From Ectothiorhodospira sp. BSL-9 (GTDB lineage Bacteria; Pseudomonadota; Gammaproteobacteria; Ectothiorhodospirales; Ectothiorhodospiraceae), in NCBI RefSeq assembly GCF_001632845.1, contig NZ_CP011994.1:1794501-1858500 (forward strand): a stretch of 64,000 nucleotides of DNA, written 5' to 3'. Positions 26,896-35,571 of the stretch are shown here, one piece after another. A program made the translations under genes and the position numbers. The notes beneath the pieces are model-generated. The model saw only the letters and a list, made by a program, of their open reading frames with translations. It was not told where the DNA came from and did no database searches. Positions within the stretch are counted from its first letter, which is position 1. Every line of letters begins with the position of its first letter.

Positions 26896-27165
26896 GTGGG
26901 AGGTTCCTTTTGCCGGTGATCTTGGTGTTTTTAGTTCCAGTGTAACTGCATCCCTGCAGGGATGAGTGTGAGCCATGTCCTGAATCAGCAACGCAGTATC
27001 TCCCGGCCTGCCGATGATTTTTCTGGCTCGCTGCTGACAACGGATGATGGTGTGAATCGCCCCTCATGTGGGCCCTTTTGCCTGGCTGGCCCGTTGTCAT
27101 CGGCGTAGGATGGCGGACCATGGAGGTAAAATCGACGCCGGCAGGCCGGCTCAGGAGATACCCAC
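26896..27165. promoter_or_regulatory. Divergent control region crp-like / cheBR, with palindrome
   Basis: 270 bp without a gene. It contains a perfect 16-bp palindrome CATCCCTGCAGGGATG (26949-26964), 54 bp before the regulator start. It also has an inverted pair TGACAACGG (27035-27043) / CCGTTGTCA (27091-27099). Both are candidate operators, perhaps for the Crp/Fnr-like regulator itself. Confidence 0.4.
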
Positions 27166-29820
27166 TTGACCTCAACCGATGATTCGCCCGAGCCATCCTC
27201 GCAGGCCCGAACCTCGCAGGATGCTCCCGACAGCGCCCTGCAAGGAGCACCTCAATCCACCTCGCCCCTAGCACCTCCCATCGTTGGTGTCGGCGCCTCG
27301 GCCGGGGGGCTGGAGGCCCTGGAGGATCTGCTCAGGGGGTTGCCTGAACAGCCGGGATTTGCGGTGGTGGTGGTTCAGCATCTGGATCCCACGCGCAAGG
27401 GCATGCTCACCGAACTGCTGCAGCGCGTGACACCGCTGTCGGTGGTGCAGGTGGAAGATGGCATGACGGTGGTGCCCAATCAGGTCTACGTCATACCGCC
27501 GGGCAAGGATCTTTCGGTGCTCAAGGGCGTGCTGTACCTGCAGGAACCCACCGGTCGTCGTGGTACCCGGTTGCCCATCGATTTCTTCCTCCGCTCACTG
27601 GCGGCGGATCAGGGGGGGCACTGTGTGGGCGTTATCCTCTCGGGTACCGGCTCCGACGGTACGCTGGGCATGCGCGCCATCAAGGAGCAGGCAGGCATGA
27701 CCTTGGCCCAGCCCCCCGATGAGGCCCAGTATGCCAGCATGCCCAGCAGCGTCATTGACGCCGGCCTGGCTGACATGGTGGTCCCCGTGCGCCTCATGGG
27801 TGAGCGGATCAGTGACTATCTGATCCGCAAGAAGCAGATCGGCACCCGGCGCATCAGCAATAAGGACATGGATCAGCGCCACGCCCTGGAAAAGATCGTG
27901 GTCTTGCTGCGAACCCGCACCAGTCACGACTTTGCCGATTACAAGACCAACACGCTCTATCGCCGCATCGAAAGGCGCATGAGCCTGCATCAACTGGACA
28001 AGCTCTCCCAGTATGTCCAGTTCCTGCGCGACAATCCCCAGGAACTGGACCTGCTGTTCAAGGAACTGCTCATCGGCGTGACCAGTTTCTTTCGTGACCC
28101 CATGGCCTGGGAGAGCCTGCAGGCCCAGGTACTCACCCCCCTGTGCCAGGCGCCCCCCTCCCAGGGGCGCGTCCTGAGGGCCTGGGTTGCCGGTTGCTCC
28201 ACCGGCGAGGAGGCGTATTCGCTGGCCATTGCCTTCCGGGAGGTGCTGGAAGAATGCGCCCCGGGTGGACGCATCATGCTGCAGGTCTTTGCCACCGACC
28301 TCAACGAACACGCCATCGAACGGGCGCGTCAGGGCCTGTATCCGCCCAACATCGCCGCGGATGTGTCGCCCGAACGCCTGCAGCGCTTCTTTCAGGAAGA
28401 GGCGGGTGGCTACCGGGTCAATCGTGCCATCCGCGAGACGGTGATCTTTGCCACCCAGAACGTCATCATGGACCCGCCCTTCACCAAGCTGGACCTGTTG
28501 ATCTGCCGTAACCTGCTCATTTACCTGAACACAACGGCCCAGCACAAGCTCATGTCGTTGTTCCACTACAGCCTGCTGCCCGACGGGGTCCTGTTCCTGG
28601 GTAATGCGGAAAGTGTGGGAGGTGACAGTGAGTTATTCACCCCACTGGATGCCCGTGCCCGCCTGTTCCACCGGGCCGAGGGCCGCATCAGCGTGCCGGA
28701 TCTGGATTTTCGCTCTCGGCTGGCGGAACCGGAGGTGGAAACCCAGGCGCGCTGGGCCAGCGGAGCGCCTGCAGGCAGTCTGCAATCCCAGGCAGAGCAG
28801 GTGCTGCTCAGGGAATTTGCCCCGCCGGGGCTGCTGGTGAACGCGGACGGAGACATCCTCTACGTGTTCGGTCGTACCGGTGACTATCTGGAGCCGGCCA
28901 GCGGGCGGGCCAACTGGAACATTCATGTGATGGCCCGGGATGGGTTGCGTCAGGAACTGGCTGTGCTGTTGCCCCGGGCAGTCAGGGAACAACAGTCCAT
29001 CAGCCAATCGAGCATCGGTGTTGGCAACGCGGATCGCCAGCAGTTCATCAACCTGACGGTCTCACCCATCCAGGACCCCGAGCCTCTGAAAGGCATGCTG
29101 ATGATCGTTTTTCAGCCCGCGCCATCCCGGCCGAGCCTTCCGACCGAGTCGCTGGATCCCAAGGACCGCAAGGATAGCCGCATCCAGGAGATGGAGCAGG
29201 CACTGCAGCAGAGCCGCGAAGACCTGCGGGCGACCCGTGAGACCATGCAGGCCTCCCAGGAGGAACTTCGCTCGGCCAACGAGGAGCTCCAGTCCACCAA
29301 TGAGGAGCTGACCACATCCAAGGAAGAGATGCAGTCACTCAACGAAGAGTTGCAGACCGTGAATGCTGAACTGCAATCCAAGGTGGAAGAACTCACCCTG
29401 GCCAACAGCGACATGAAAAACCTGCTCGACAGTACCGATATCGCTACACTCTTTCTGAGCAAGGACTTGCGCGTCCGCCGCTTCACCGCTGCGGCACAGC
29501 GCATCTTCAAGCTCATTGCCACCGATGTGGGGCGTCCTTTGAGCGATATTGTCACCGACCTGGACTATCCGGGGCTGCACGATGATGTGCAGGAGGTCTT
29601 GCGGAGCCTGTCCCATTTCATAGAGGAAATCCCCACCCGGGACGATCGCTGGTACCAGGTCAAGGTGATGCCTTATCGCAACCTGGACGATGTGATCGAT
29701 GGCGTGGTGGTCACATTCACGGACATCACCAAGGCCAAGGCCCTGGAAAGCCGTTTACGCGGTATTCAATCTGCGCCGGAAGAATCCGGCGGGGAGCCAG
29801 ACCATGACCCAGGGAGATGA
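27166..29820 (+). CDS. CheB-CheR fusion with C-terminal PAS domain
   Basis: 884-aa chemotaxis-type signalling protein. CheB methylesterase comes first, with triad residues Ser45 (GVGASAGG), His72 (VQHLDP) and Asp164 (SGTGSDGT). A CheR SAM methyltransferase follows (helical part near 235-300, AGCSTGEEAYSLA near 340, NLLIYLN near 447). A long coiled coil (about 660-745, many EEL repeats) leads to a PAS domain (about 750-855). There is no receiver domain. The TTG start at 27166 is supported by AGGAG 8 nt upstream. The stop overlaps the next gene by 17 bp, so the two are coupled. Confidence 0.9.
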   Translation: MTSTDDSPEPSSQARTSQDAPDSALQGAPQSTSPLAPPIVGVGASAGGLEALEDLLRGLPEQPGFAVVVVQHLDPTRKGMLTELLQRVTPLSVVQVEDGMTVVPNQVYVIPPGKDLSVLKGVLYLQEPTGRRGTRLPIDFFLRSLAADQGGHCVGVILSGTGSDGTLGMRAIKEQAGMTLAQPPDEAQYASMPSSVIDAGLADMVVPVRLMGERISDYLIRKKQIGTRRISNKDMDQRHALEKIVVLLRTRTSHDFADYKTNTLYRRIERRMSLHQLDKLSQYVQFLRDNPQELDLLFKELLIGVTSFFRDPMAWESLQAQVLTPLCQAPPSQGRVLRAWVAGCSTGEEAYSLAIAFREVLEECAPGGRIMLQVFATDLNEHAIERARQGLYPPNIAADVSPERLQRFFQEEAGGYRVNRAIRETVIFATQNVIMDPPFTKLDLLICRNLLIYLNTTAQHKLMSLFHYSLLPDGVLFLGNAESVGGDSELFTPLDARARLFHRAEGRISVPDLDFRSRLAEPEVETQARWASGAPAGSLQSQAEQVLLREFAPPGLLVNADGDILYVFGRTGDYLEPASGRANWNIHVMARDGLRQELAVLLPRAVREQQSISQSSIGVGNADRQQFINLTVSPIQDPEPLKGMLMIVFQPAPSRPSLPTESLDPKDRKDSRIQEMEQALQQSREDLRATRETMQASQEELRSANEELQSTNEELTTSKEEMQSLNEELQTVNAELQSKVEELTLANSDMKNLLDSTDIATLFLSKDLRVRRFTAAAQRIFKLIATDVGRPLSDIVTDLDYPGLHDDVQEVLRSLSHFIEEIPTRDDRWYQVKVMPYRNLDDVIDGVVVTFTDITKAKALESRLRGIQSAPEESGGEPDHDPGR

Positions 29821-32023
29821 TCATGATGAGGTCCGCAGACTGAGAGAGCTGGCGGAGCGAAAGCTTCGGGAACAGGTCTCGGGCATGCCTGATCCGCCCA
29901 CGGAGCCCCTGGCCCTGTTGCACGAGCTTCAGGTGCATCAGCTGGAACTGGAGATGCAGAACGAGGCCCTGCAAAAGGCCCGCATCGAGGCGGAGGCGGC
30001 GAGGGACCTGTTCGCACAGCTCTACGATCATGCGCCCATGGCCTATTTCAACCTGGATGCACAGGGGGAGGTGCGTCGCACCAACCTGGCGGGAGCCCGG
30101 CTGCTGGACATCACCCGGAGTGAGCTTGTGGGGCGGCACCTGGCGGTCTTCGTGAATGACGAGGACCGCCCCCGGCTGGCGGATTTGCTCCACAAGGTGT
30201 TTGCCGGTCAGGCATCGGGCGATGCTGAACTGGCCATCACCACCCATGCCGGCATCCCGCGCATCCTGCGGGTGGAGGCCTGTGCTGGTGAGGTGGGGCC
30301 GGATACCTGCCTGCTGGCGGCCATGGATATCACCGATCTGGTGGAGTCCCGCCAGGCGTTGATGGTTGCGGCCTCGGTCTACGAGACCCTGGACGAGGCG
30401 GTCATGATTGCCAATGCCAGGCAGCGTATCATGCGCGTCAATCCCGCCTTTACCCGCCTGACCGGATTCAGCGCCAATGAGGTACTGGATCAGAGTGTCG
30501 AACTGATCCGTGCCCACCGGGAACCCCCCGATTTCGAAGAACACATGCGCCGCAGCCTCCACACCACCGGTCACTGGCAGGGGGAGATCCTGCACCGGCG
30601 CCGATCGGGGGAGCATTACATGGCCTGGGTCTCCATGCACCTGCTGCGGGACGACAAGGGCCAGCCAACGCGCTACATCAGCGTGTTCCGGGACATCACC
30701 GAACAGCGCCGGGCTGAAGAGGTCATCTGGCGTCAGGCCAATTATGACCCGCTCACCGAACTGCCCAATCGCCTGCTCTTCCTGGATCGATTGCGCCACG
30801 GTATCCGCCAGGCCCAGCGACGGGGCCGACTCCTGGCCCTGCTGTTCATCGACCTGGATAAATTCAAGGAGATCAATGACCGGCTGGGACACGATGCGGG
30901 AGACGCCGTCCTCAAGGAAGCAGCACATCGCATCAGTGGGTGCGTGCGCACCAGTGATACCGCGGCACGACTCAGTGGGGATGAGTTCACGGTCATCATG
31001 GGCGGGGTGGAGAGTGATGGCTCGGGCGTGAACGAGGTGGGCGCAAAGATCCTCGATGCCCTGGGCCAGCCCTTCGACGTGGCGGGCACCCAGGTTGCCC
31101 TGTCAGCCAGTATCGGCACGGCTTTCTGTCCCGGCGATGCCACGGATCCTGCTGGCCTCATGAAATGTGCCGATCAGGCCATGTATGCGGCCAAGCAGGC
31201 CGGTGGGCAGCAGATCAGGCAGTTTTCGCCGGATCTGGACACCACGCTGCAGGAACGTGAAGCGCTGGCCCGGGAGCTGCCCGACGCCGTTGAGCGCGGC
31301 CAGTTCAGCCTGTGCTTCCAGCCCATCCTGGCGCTGGATACCCGGCAGGTGGTCATGTTCGAAGCCCTGCTGCGCTGGGAGCACCCCCGGCGTGGACAGC
31401 TCAACCCGGATCAGTTCCTGGGCCTGGCGGAATCCGCCGGCCTGATGGGGCAGATCGATGAGTGGGTCTTCAAGCAGTCCCTGAACGCCCTGGAGCGGCT
31501 GAATGATCAACTGGGCGAACAGGAATTGCCGCTCAAGATCACCATCAACGAATCATCCCCTGATGGTGACGAAGGGGTGTCGGTAGAGACCTGGAGGCAC
31601 CAGCTGTCGCTGTCGAGGATATCCCCGGAGTCCGTCATCATCGAGGTGACCGAACTACTGCTTCAGGATGAGAGTGGCCGGATACGCGACTGGATGAACG
31701 AAGTGCATGCCAGCGGCCTGAAGATCGCCCTGAGCCAGTTTGGCATCAGCAGGACCGGGATACCTTATCTGCAGCGCTATCCGTTTGATCTGCTCAAGAT
31801 CGACCGAAGCTTCGTGCACAACATGCCCCAGGACATGGCCGATCGCACCATCGTTCACAGCATCATCAACATGGCCCATGGACTCGGACTGAAGGTGGTG
31901 GCAGAGGGCGTGGAAACCGATGAACAGCACGAACTGCTGTGTGCCGCCGGATGCGACTATGCCCAGGGATACCTGTTGGGCAAACCCCTCCCCATCGGTC
32001 AGATCCTGAGCGAGATGACCTGA
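29804..32023 (+). CDS. PAS-PAS-GGDEF-EAL protein with degenerate EAL
   Basis: 739-aa cyclic-di-GMP protein. Two PAS domains (about 65-180 and 185-300) are followed by GGDEF with active-type motif SGDEF near residues 391-395, then EAL beginning at Glu520 (EALLRWEHPRRG). The EAL metal-binding DDFG is replaced by SQFG (Ser644, Gln645), which should abolish phosphodiesterase activity, while KIDRSFV and AEGVET remain. It therefore probably acts as a diguanylate cyclase with an EAL-like sensor. ATG 29804 follows GGGGAG and overlaps the CheB-CheR end. Confidence 0.88.
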   Translation: MTQGDDHDEVRRLRELAERKLREQVSGMPDPPTEPLALLHELQVHQLELEMQNEALQKARIEAEAARDLFAQLYDHAPMAYFNLDAQGEVRRTNLAGARLLDITRSELVGRHLAVFVNDEDRPRLADLLHKVFAGQASGDAELAITTHAGIPRILRVEACAGEVGPDTCLLAAMDITDLVESRQALMVAASVYETLDEAVMIANARQRIMRVNPAFTRLTGFSANEVLDQSVELIRAHREPPDFEEHMRRSLHTTGHWQGEILHRRRSGEHYMAWVSMHLLRDDKGQPTRYISVFRDITEQRRAEEVIWRQANYDPLTELPNRLLFLDRLRHGIRQAQRRGRLLALLFIDLDKFKEINDRLGHDAGDAVLKEAAHRISGCVRTSDTAARLSGDEFTVIMGGVESDGSGVNEVGAKILDALGQPFDVAGTQVALSASIGTAFCPGDATDPAGLMKCADQAMYAAKQAGGQQIRQFSPDLDTTLQEREALARELPDAVERGQFSLCFQPILALDTRQVVMFEALLRWEHPRRGQLNPDQFLGLAESAGLMGQIDEWVFKQSLNALERLNDQLGEQELPLKITINESSPDGDEGVSVETWRHQLSLSRISPESVIIEVTELLLQDESGRIRDWMNEVHASGLKIALSQFGISRTGIPYLQRYPFDLLKIDRSFVHNMPQDMADRTIVHSIINMAHGLGLKVVAEGVETDEQHELLCAAGCDYAQGYLLGKPLPIGQILSEMT

Positions 32024-32140
32024 ATCCTGCGCTCCGGCACCAGCAACGTCCTCGCCCTCTTCGAGAGAGCCAGGGCGTTGCCGCCGCCAGATGCTTGAGC
32101 CTGGCAGGGGGGCTTCCCCTGGAGGCTGTGCGATGCCAGC

Positions 32141-32215
32141 TTACCGAAGTCCCAGGAACCCAAGGATGAACAGGATGATCACGATGGCGCCGACAATATA
32201 GATGATCTGATGCAT
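32141..32215 (-). CDS. 24-aa single-span membrane peptide
   Basis: ATG 32215 follows a strong SD (AGAGGAGAAGCTC then ATG). The frame encodes MHQIIYIVGAIVIILFILGF plus LGLR, one continuous hydrophobic helix with a basic end. Such peptides often join membrane complexes or respond to stress; I recognise no family. A weaker copy of the regional motif (minus orientation, 32320-32301) lies 85 bp upstream. Confidence 0.6.
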   Translation of the reverse strand: MHQIIYIVGAIVIILFILGFLGLR

Positions 32216-32300
32216 GAGCTTCTCCTCTGTATGGAAGGGTCCAGTGCAGGGATGCGTGAACCCGGTACTGCACCTGCCACACTATGCGTAGCCGGACGCC

Positions 32301-32326
32301 GTGTCGGTACGGCGCCGCACACAGAG
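32301..32326. promoter_or_regulatory. Regional palindromic motif, copy D
   Basis: Reads GTACGGCGCCGCACACAGAG on plus (32307-32326) and GTGCGGCGCCGTACCGACAC on minus (32320-32301). Each matches the window consensus in 16 of 20 positions. In minus orientation it faces the 24-aa peptide gene. Confidence 0.35.
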
Positions 32327-32342
32327 CCTGCCGGCGGTCCAT

Positions 32343-32362
32343 GTGCGGTAACGGACAGACAG
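32343..32362 (+). promoter_or_regulatory. Regional palindromic motif, copy A
   Basis: GTGCGGTAACGGACAGACAG, 20 of 20 to the consensus, 100 bp upstream of the 32463 gene. Confidence 0.5.
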
Positions 32363-32462
32363 GAGGAGGGACTTGCCGCATGATGGATCCAGTAAAAGGG
32401 ATGGCTTCCAGATATGAAATTTTCCACCTGCTTTTAGCGTAGCCAGCTAATGCGAGCGCCCC

Positions 32463-32900
32463 ATGAAGAAAAAGCTCCTCATTATCCCGATTGTCGTCTT
32501 GAGTATCTTCCTGTTCGCGAATTGGCTCCTGTGGGGGCCTAATTCCTGGGAGGTGCAGATCTCCGGCACCACGGGCGACGGTCAAAACATCCAATACCGC
32601 ATCGAGACGATTTATGCAGGAACCTCCAAGAGTCTGATCTTTCGCAACGAGGATGCCCGTTTCTGGCCCCCGTATTTCAAATTCGACTCGGCGGATCTGC
32701 AGGCCCGTGCCAACCGGATCAAGGAGCAATGCCCCGAGGTGCCGGTCACCATCAATGGGTATAGCTTTCGCCTGCCGTTTCTCGACATGTTCCCCAACGC
32801 CACATCGATTGATGCCCCGGAGCGTTGCATTCAGGCAACAACGCGCGCGCCAGGTTCAGCCCCCGAACCTCTGCCACCCGATCCCGGGCAGAGTGAATGA
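32463..32900 (+). CDS. Exported or membrane-anchored protein, DUF1523-like
   Basis: 145 aa with a lysine start and one hydrophobic segment (residues about 4-24) that is either an uncleaved anchor or signal peptide. The periplasmic part includes SLIFRNEDARFWPPYFKFDSADLQ, a pattern I associate with DUF1523, a family without known function. The C-terminus is Pro-rich. The start ATG 32463 is the first in frame; no strong SD was seen. Convergent with the DUF3185 gene. Confidence 0.6.
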   Translation: MKKKLLIIPIVVLSIFLFANWLLWGPNSWEVQISGTTGDGQNIQYRIETIYAGTSKSLIFRNEDARFWPPYFKFDSADLQARANRIKEQCPEVPVTINGYSFRLPFLDMFPNATSIDAPERCIQATTRAPGSAPEPLPPDPGQSE

Positions 32901-32983
32901 TCGAGGCAAAAAACGGCCTTGGCCCTGTTCGCTGGCGAGCAGGGCCTGGACTGTGGTTGACAGGGTATTGCATCGTCCTGGAT

Positions 32984-33199
32984 TTAGTGCGATGTGGATC
33001 GACCAAACAGCAGCATTCCAACACCGGCCACCGCAGAAGCAGCGCCAAGGAGCAGGAACCAGATGGTGGAGTCAGTAAAGCGGCCTGTCACGGCCTCCGT
33101 TAACTGATCGCCAACGCTTTGGGATGACTGATATGCAAGGAAGAGCAGAATCAAGCCCACCACAATCAATACAAGAGCCAGAATTTTATTGGTCGCCAT
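32984..33199 (-). CDS. DUF3185-family small membrane protein
   Basis: 71 aa with two hydrophobic helices (residues about 5-22 and 45-65) separated by the polar SSQSVGDQLTEAVTGRFTDST. This is the DUF3185 layout; function is unknown. AAAGGAG 6 nt upstream selects ATG 33199 over the ATG two codons earlier. It is 26 bp downstream of the OmpA-like gene on the same strand and probably ends that operon. Confidence 0.75.
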   Translation of the reverse strand: MATNKILALVLIVVGLILLFLAYQSSQSVGDQLTEAVTGRFTDSTIWFLLLGAASAVAGVGMLLFGRSTSH

Positions 33200-33225
33200 G
33201 TGCATCTCCTTTCAAATGACTACTT

Positions 33226-34023
33226 TCATGACCTGCTGGCGTCCGAGATGATGATCTCGACGCGCCGGTTCTGTTGACGGCCCGAGGCGGTATTGTTCTC
33301 GGCAACCGGATGCTCCTGGCCCCTGCCCGTGGTGCGCAGGCGGTTGGAATCCACACCCTGACGGACCAGATATCGCTTCACCGAATCAGCCCGCTGTTCC
33401 GACAGGCGGACGTTCGAACTGGCGCTGCCAACGCTGTCGGTGTGTCCCTCGATGATGGCTGTGCGTTCGGGATGCTCCCGGAGGAACGCGGCGAGCTGGT
33501 CGAGGTTGCGCACCGCGCCATCTCGCAATTCTGAACGCCCTGTTGCGAAGAGCAGGTCACCCAGGGTCAGGACCAGACCGCGGTCTGTGGGCCTGGCGTT
33601 CTTTGCTTCGATCTGTCGTTGCAGTTCCGCGGTTTCACGCCTCGATGCATCCACCTCACGGGTGCGGGAATCCAGGCGCGCGGTGGCACCCTGGTCGCTC
33701 AATGCGGCACGTTGATCTTCCAGCAGGCGGGTCTGCGCACGGGCCCTGGCGATCTCGACCTTGCGATCGGCGATCAGCACCTGGTGCCTGGCCCATTCTC
33801 CGTCTGCCTGGGGTTCTTCGGCCGCCCGCACGGCGACTTCCGCATCCTTGATCTCCACCGGCGCCCGGCTGGCCAGTTGCGGATCCGCCTGCAGTTGCAT
33901 CAGTTTGGTACGGGCGTTGTCAGCACCCGGTGGCACGGTCATCGACGTTGCGCACGCAACCAGGAACAGGCTGGTTGCCGTGACCGCGACCAGTCGGGAA
34001 AGAGTGGCATATGGCGTTTTCAT
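33226..34023 (-). CDS. OmpA-family lipoprotein with DUF4398 region
   Basis: 265-aa precursor with lipobox LVAC. Residues about 25-140 are alanine-rich helical sequence of DUF4398 type. The C-terminal OmpA domain (about 145-262) contains LLFATGRSELR, IEGHTDSVGSASSNVRLSEQRADSV and QNRRVEI, the peptidoglycan-binding signature. It probably bridges outer membrane and peptidoglycan under envelope stress. ATG 34023 overlaps the stop of the 34020 gene by four bases. Confidence 0.87.
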   Translation of the reverse strand: MKTPYATLSRLVAVTATSLFLVACATSMTVPPGADNARTKLMQLQADPQLASRAPVEIKDAEVAVRAAEEPQADGEWARHQVLIADRKVEIARARAQTRLLEDQRAALSDQGATARLDSRTREVDASRRETAELQRQIEAKNARPTDRGLVLTLGDLLFATGRSELRDGAVRNLDQLAAFLREHPERTAIIEGHTDSVGSASSNVRLSEQRADSVKRYLVRQGVDSNRLRTTGRGQEHPVAENNTASGRQQNRRVEIIISDASRS

Positions 34024-34433
34024 GGGCGTTCTCCCGAACCGCGTTGCATTTCCTGCTTCAGCACTTCAAGGCTCATTTCCATCTCCTCGTTGATCGCCTT
34101 GGCCTTGATCAGCTCGGCCTTGGCGGATGCCAGTTCGGCGTTGACGCGGGACTGTTTGGCAAGACGCTCGGCCCGCTCCATGTTCTCTTCCTGCACAGCC
34201 TTGCGGGCCGCCGCCAGGTTCTCGCGGGCCTCATTGAGTTCGACGGACGCATAATCCGCGACGCGTGCCTGTTCGGCACTGGTGATGGCGGTCTCGGCGG
34301 CCTGCAGGGCGTGGGTGGGAGCCGGTGGGGCAGACGCGCAGGCCGTCAGCGTGATCAATCCCGCGACAGCAGCCGCCACCGGCAGGGACCGAACCACCCG
34401 GTTCGGGGTGGATGGGATGGGTTTGGGTTTCAT
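34020..34433 (-). CDS. DUF4398-domain lipoprotein
   Basis: 137 aa with signal peptide and lipobox LTAC, then an Ala/Glu-rich helical domain (HALQAAETAITSAEQARVAD and LNEARENLAAARKAV). It pairs with the OmpA-like protein encoded downstream. I chose ATG 34433 because GAGGAG lies 7 nt before it. The first gene of the minus-strand trio DUF4398-OmpA-DUF3185. Confidence 0.78.
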   Translation of the reverse strand: MKPKPIPSTPNRVVRSLPVAAAVAGLITLTACASAPPAPTHALQAAETAITSAEQARVADYASVELNEARENLAAARKAVQEENMERAERLAKQSRVNAELASAKAELIKAKAINEEMEMSLEVLKQEMQRGSGERP

Positions 34434-34531
34434 TTGCTTACTCCTCGAGGACATCACCGATCAGGAAAGCCACCCATACGTGGCAGCACCTGGCCTTGGA
34501 CAAGTGTCCTTGAGTGCCGGGCGTGGGGTCG

Positions 34532-34545
34532 GTGCGCTGGCGCAC
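34532..34545. promoter_or_regulatory. Regional palindromic motif, copy F (core only)
   Basis: GTGCGCTGGCGCAC matches the 14-nt core of the consensus and extends to the 16-bp palindrome GGTGCGCTGGCGCACC (34531-34546). It lies between the divergent DUF4398 (99 bp away) and 34685 genes; being palindromic it could serve either. Confidence 0.4.
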
Positions 34546-34583
34546 CAAGCGGGGCATGGCGCGATGGCCTGTCATCGAGCTGT

Positions 34584-34603
34584 GTGCGGTAGCAGACAGA
34601 CGC
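34584..34603 (+). promoter_or_regulatory. Regional palindromic motif, copy B
   Basis: GTGCGGTAGCAGACAGACGC matches the consensus in 17 of 20 positions, 81 bp upstream of the 34685 gene. Confidence 0.45.
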
Positions 34604-34684
34604 GATGCCGGGGTCAACGTAACCTGACTTCAGTGAAGAGGCTGGCTTCCAGGTCTGGAAGTCGCCGAATCCAGGAGAAAGAGC

Positions 34685-34876
34685 ATGAAGAAATACCAAA
34701 CAGTGACGGGTACTGCCCTGGTTCTGGGCTTGCTGGTCATCGCGCTGGCGGCCTGTGATAAGGGACCGGCCGAGAAGGCCGGGGAGAATATCGACGACGC
34801 CGTCGAACGTGCGGGGGATTCCCTCGAAAGAACCGGAGACCGCATCAGGGATGCGGGCCGGGACGCTCGTGAGTGA
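34685..34876 (+). CDS. Small entericidin-like lipoprotein, 63 aa
   Basis: Signal peptide with lipobox LAAC, then a short mature part that is highly charged and repetitive (DDAVERAGDSLERTGDRIRDAG), likely an amphipathic helix. It resembles entericidin-type or stress-induced small lipoproteins, but a specific family is not certain. The SD AGGAG lies 9 nt before ATG 34685. csbD follows 61 bp later, probably cotranscribed. Confidence 0.7.
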   Translation: MKKYQTVTGTALVLGLLVIALAACDKGPAEKAGENIDDAVERAGDSLERTGDRIRDAGRDARE

Positions 34877-34937
34877 TCAACGGGTGACCTATACCGAAAG
34901 TGACGCCTTCATCATTGTGAATCGTCGGGAGAATGTT

Positions 34938-35129
34938 ATGAACAAGAATCAGGTCAAGGGCCGGGCCAACGAAGCCACGGGCAAGGTCAAGGAAGTCACC
35001 GGCCGGTTGGTCGGCAATGAAAGTCTGGAAGCCAAAGGGAAGATCCAGAAGGCCGCCGGCAAGGTCCAGGCGGAATATGGCGATGTGAAGGAGGACCTCA
35101 AGGATGATCTGGAAGGGAATTCGCGCTAG
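34938..35129 (+). CDS. CsbD family stress-response protein
   Basis: 63 aa, starting MNKNQVKGRANEATGKVKEV, the CsbD signature, followed by the second half-repeat SLEAKGKIQKAAGKVQAEYGDVKEDLKDDL. CsbD proteins are small, highly charged and induced by general stress; their mechanism is unknown. GGGAG precedes ATG 34938. Confidence 0.88.
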   Translation: MNKNQVKGRANEATGKVKEVTGRLVGNESLEAKGKIQKAAGKVQAEYGDVKEDLKDDLEGNSR

Positions 35130-35213
35130 TTCGTCGAGGAGGGCGAATGCTTGAGATCTGGCGGTCGGAGGTGGCATCTCCGGCCGTCAGACTTCACGGA
35201 AGACACACGCTGT

Positions 35214-35233
35214 GTGCGCTAGCGCACGGATGG
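35214..35233 (+). promoter_or_regulatory. Regional palindromic motif, copy C
   Basis: GTGCGCTAGCGCAC (35214-35227) is a perfect 14-bp palindrome matching the consensus core; the 3' arm (GGATGG) is weaker. It lies 51 bp upstream of the BON gene start. Confidence 0.45.
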
Positions 35234-35503
35234 CCATGTTACAGACGCAGATCCTGTCTCCATCTGCCTTTAGGAGTTGTCATCATGAATACCTGGTTAA
35301 GGTATCTGTCCGTATTGTTCATGGCCTTCGCGCTGGTCGCGGTGGTGAGTTGTGCGGCCCCTTCCAAGCAGCAATCGGCCGGAGAATATGTAGACGACAC
35401 CTTCATCACCACCAAGGTGAAGACGGCGATACTCAACGATCCTGATCTGCGAGTGACCGAGATCAGTGTCGAGACCTTTGACGGCGTGGTTCAGCTCAGC
35501 GGC

Positions 35504-35506
35504 TTT
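35504..35506. repeat. Target-site duplication, left copy (TTT)
   Basis: TTT before the IS at 35504-35506 is repeated after it at 36780-36782; three bases is the usual length for IS3-family insertions. Confidence 0.75.
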
Positions 35507-35571
35507 TGAGGTGGACCCCAAGATTCGGACCAGGGGTTAAGCTCTGATCATTCCGACAGGAGAATCTGATC

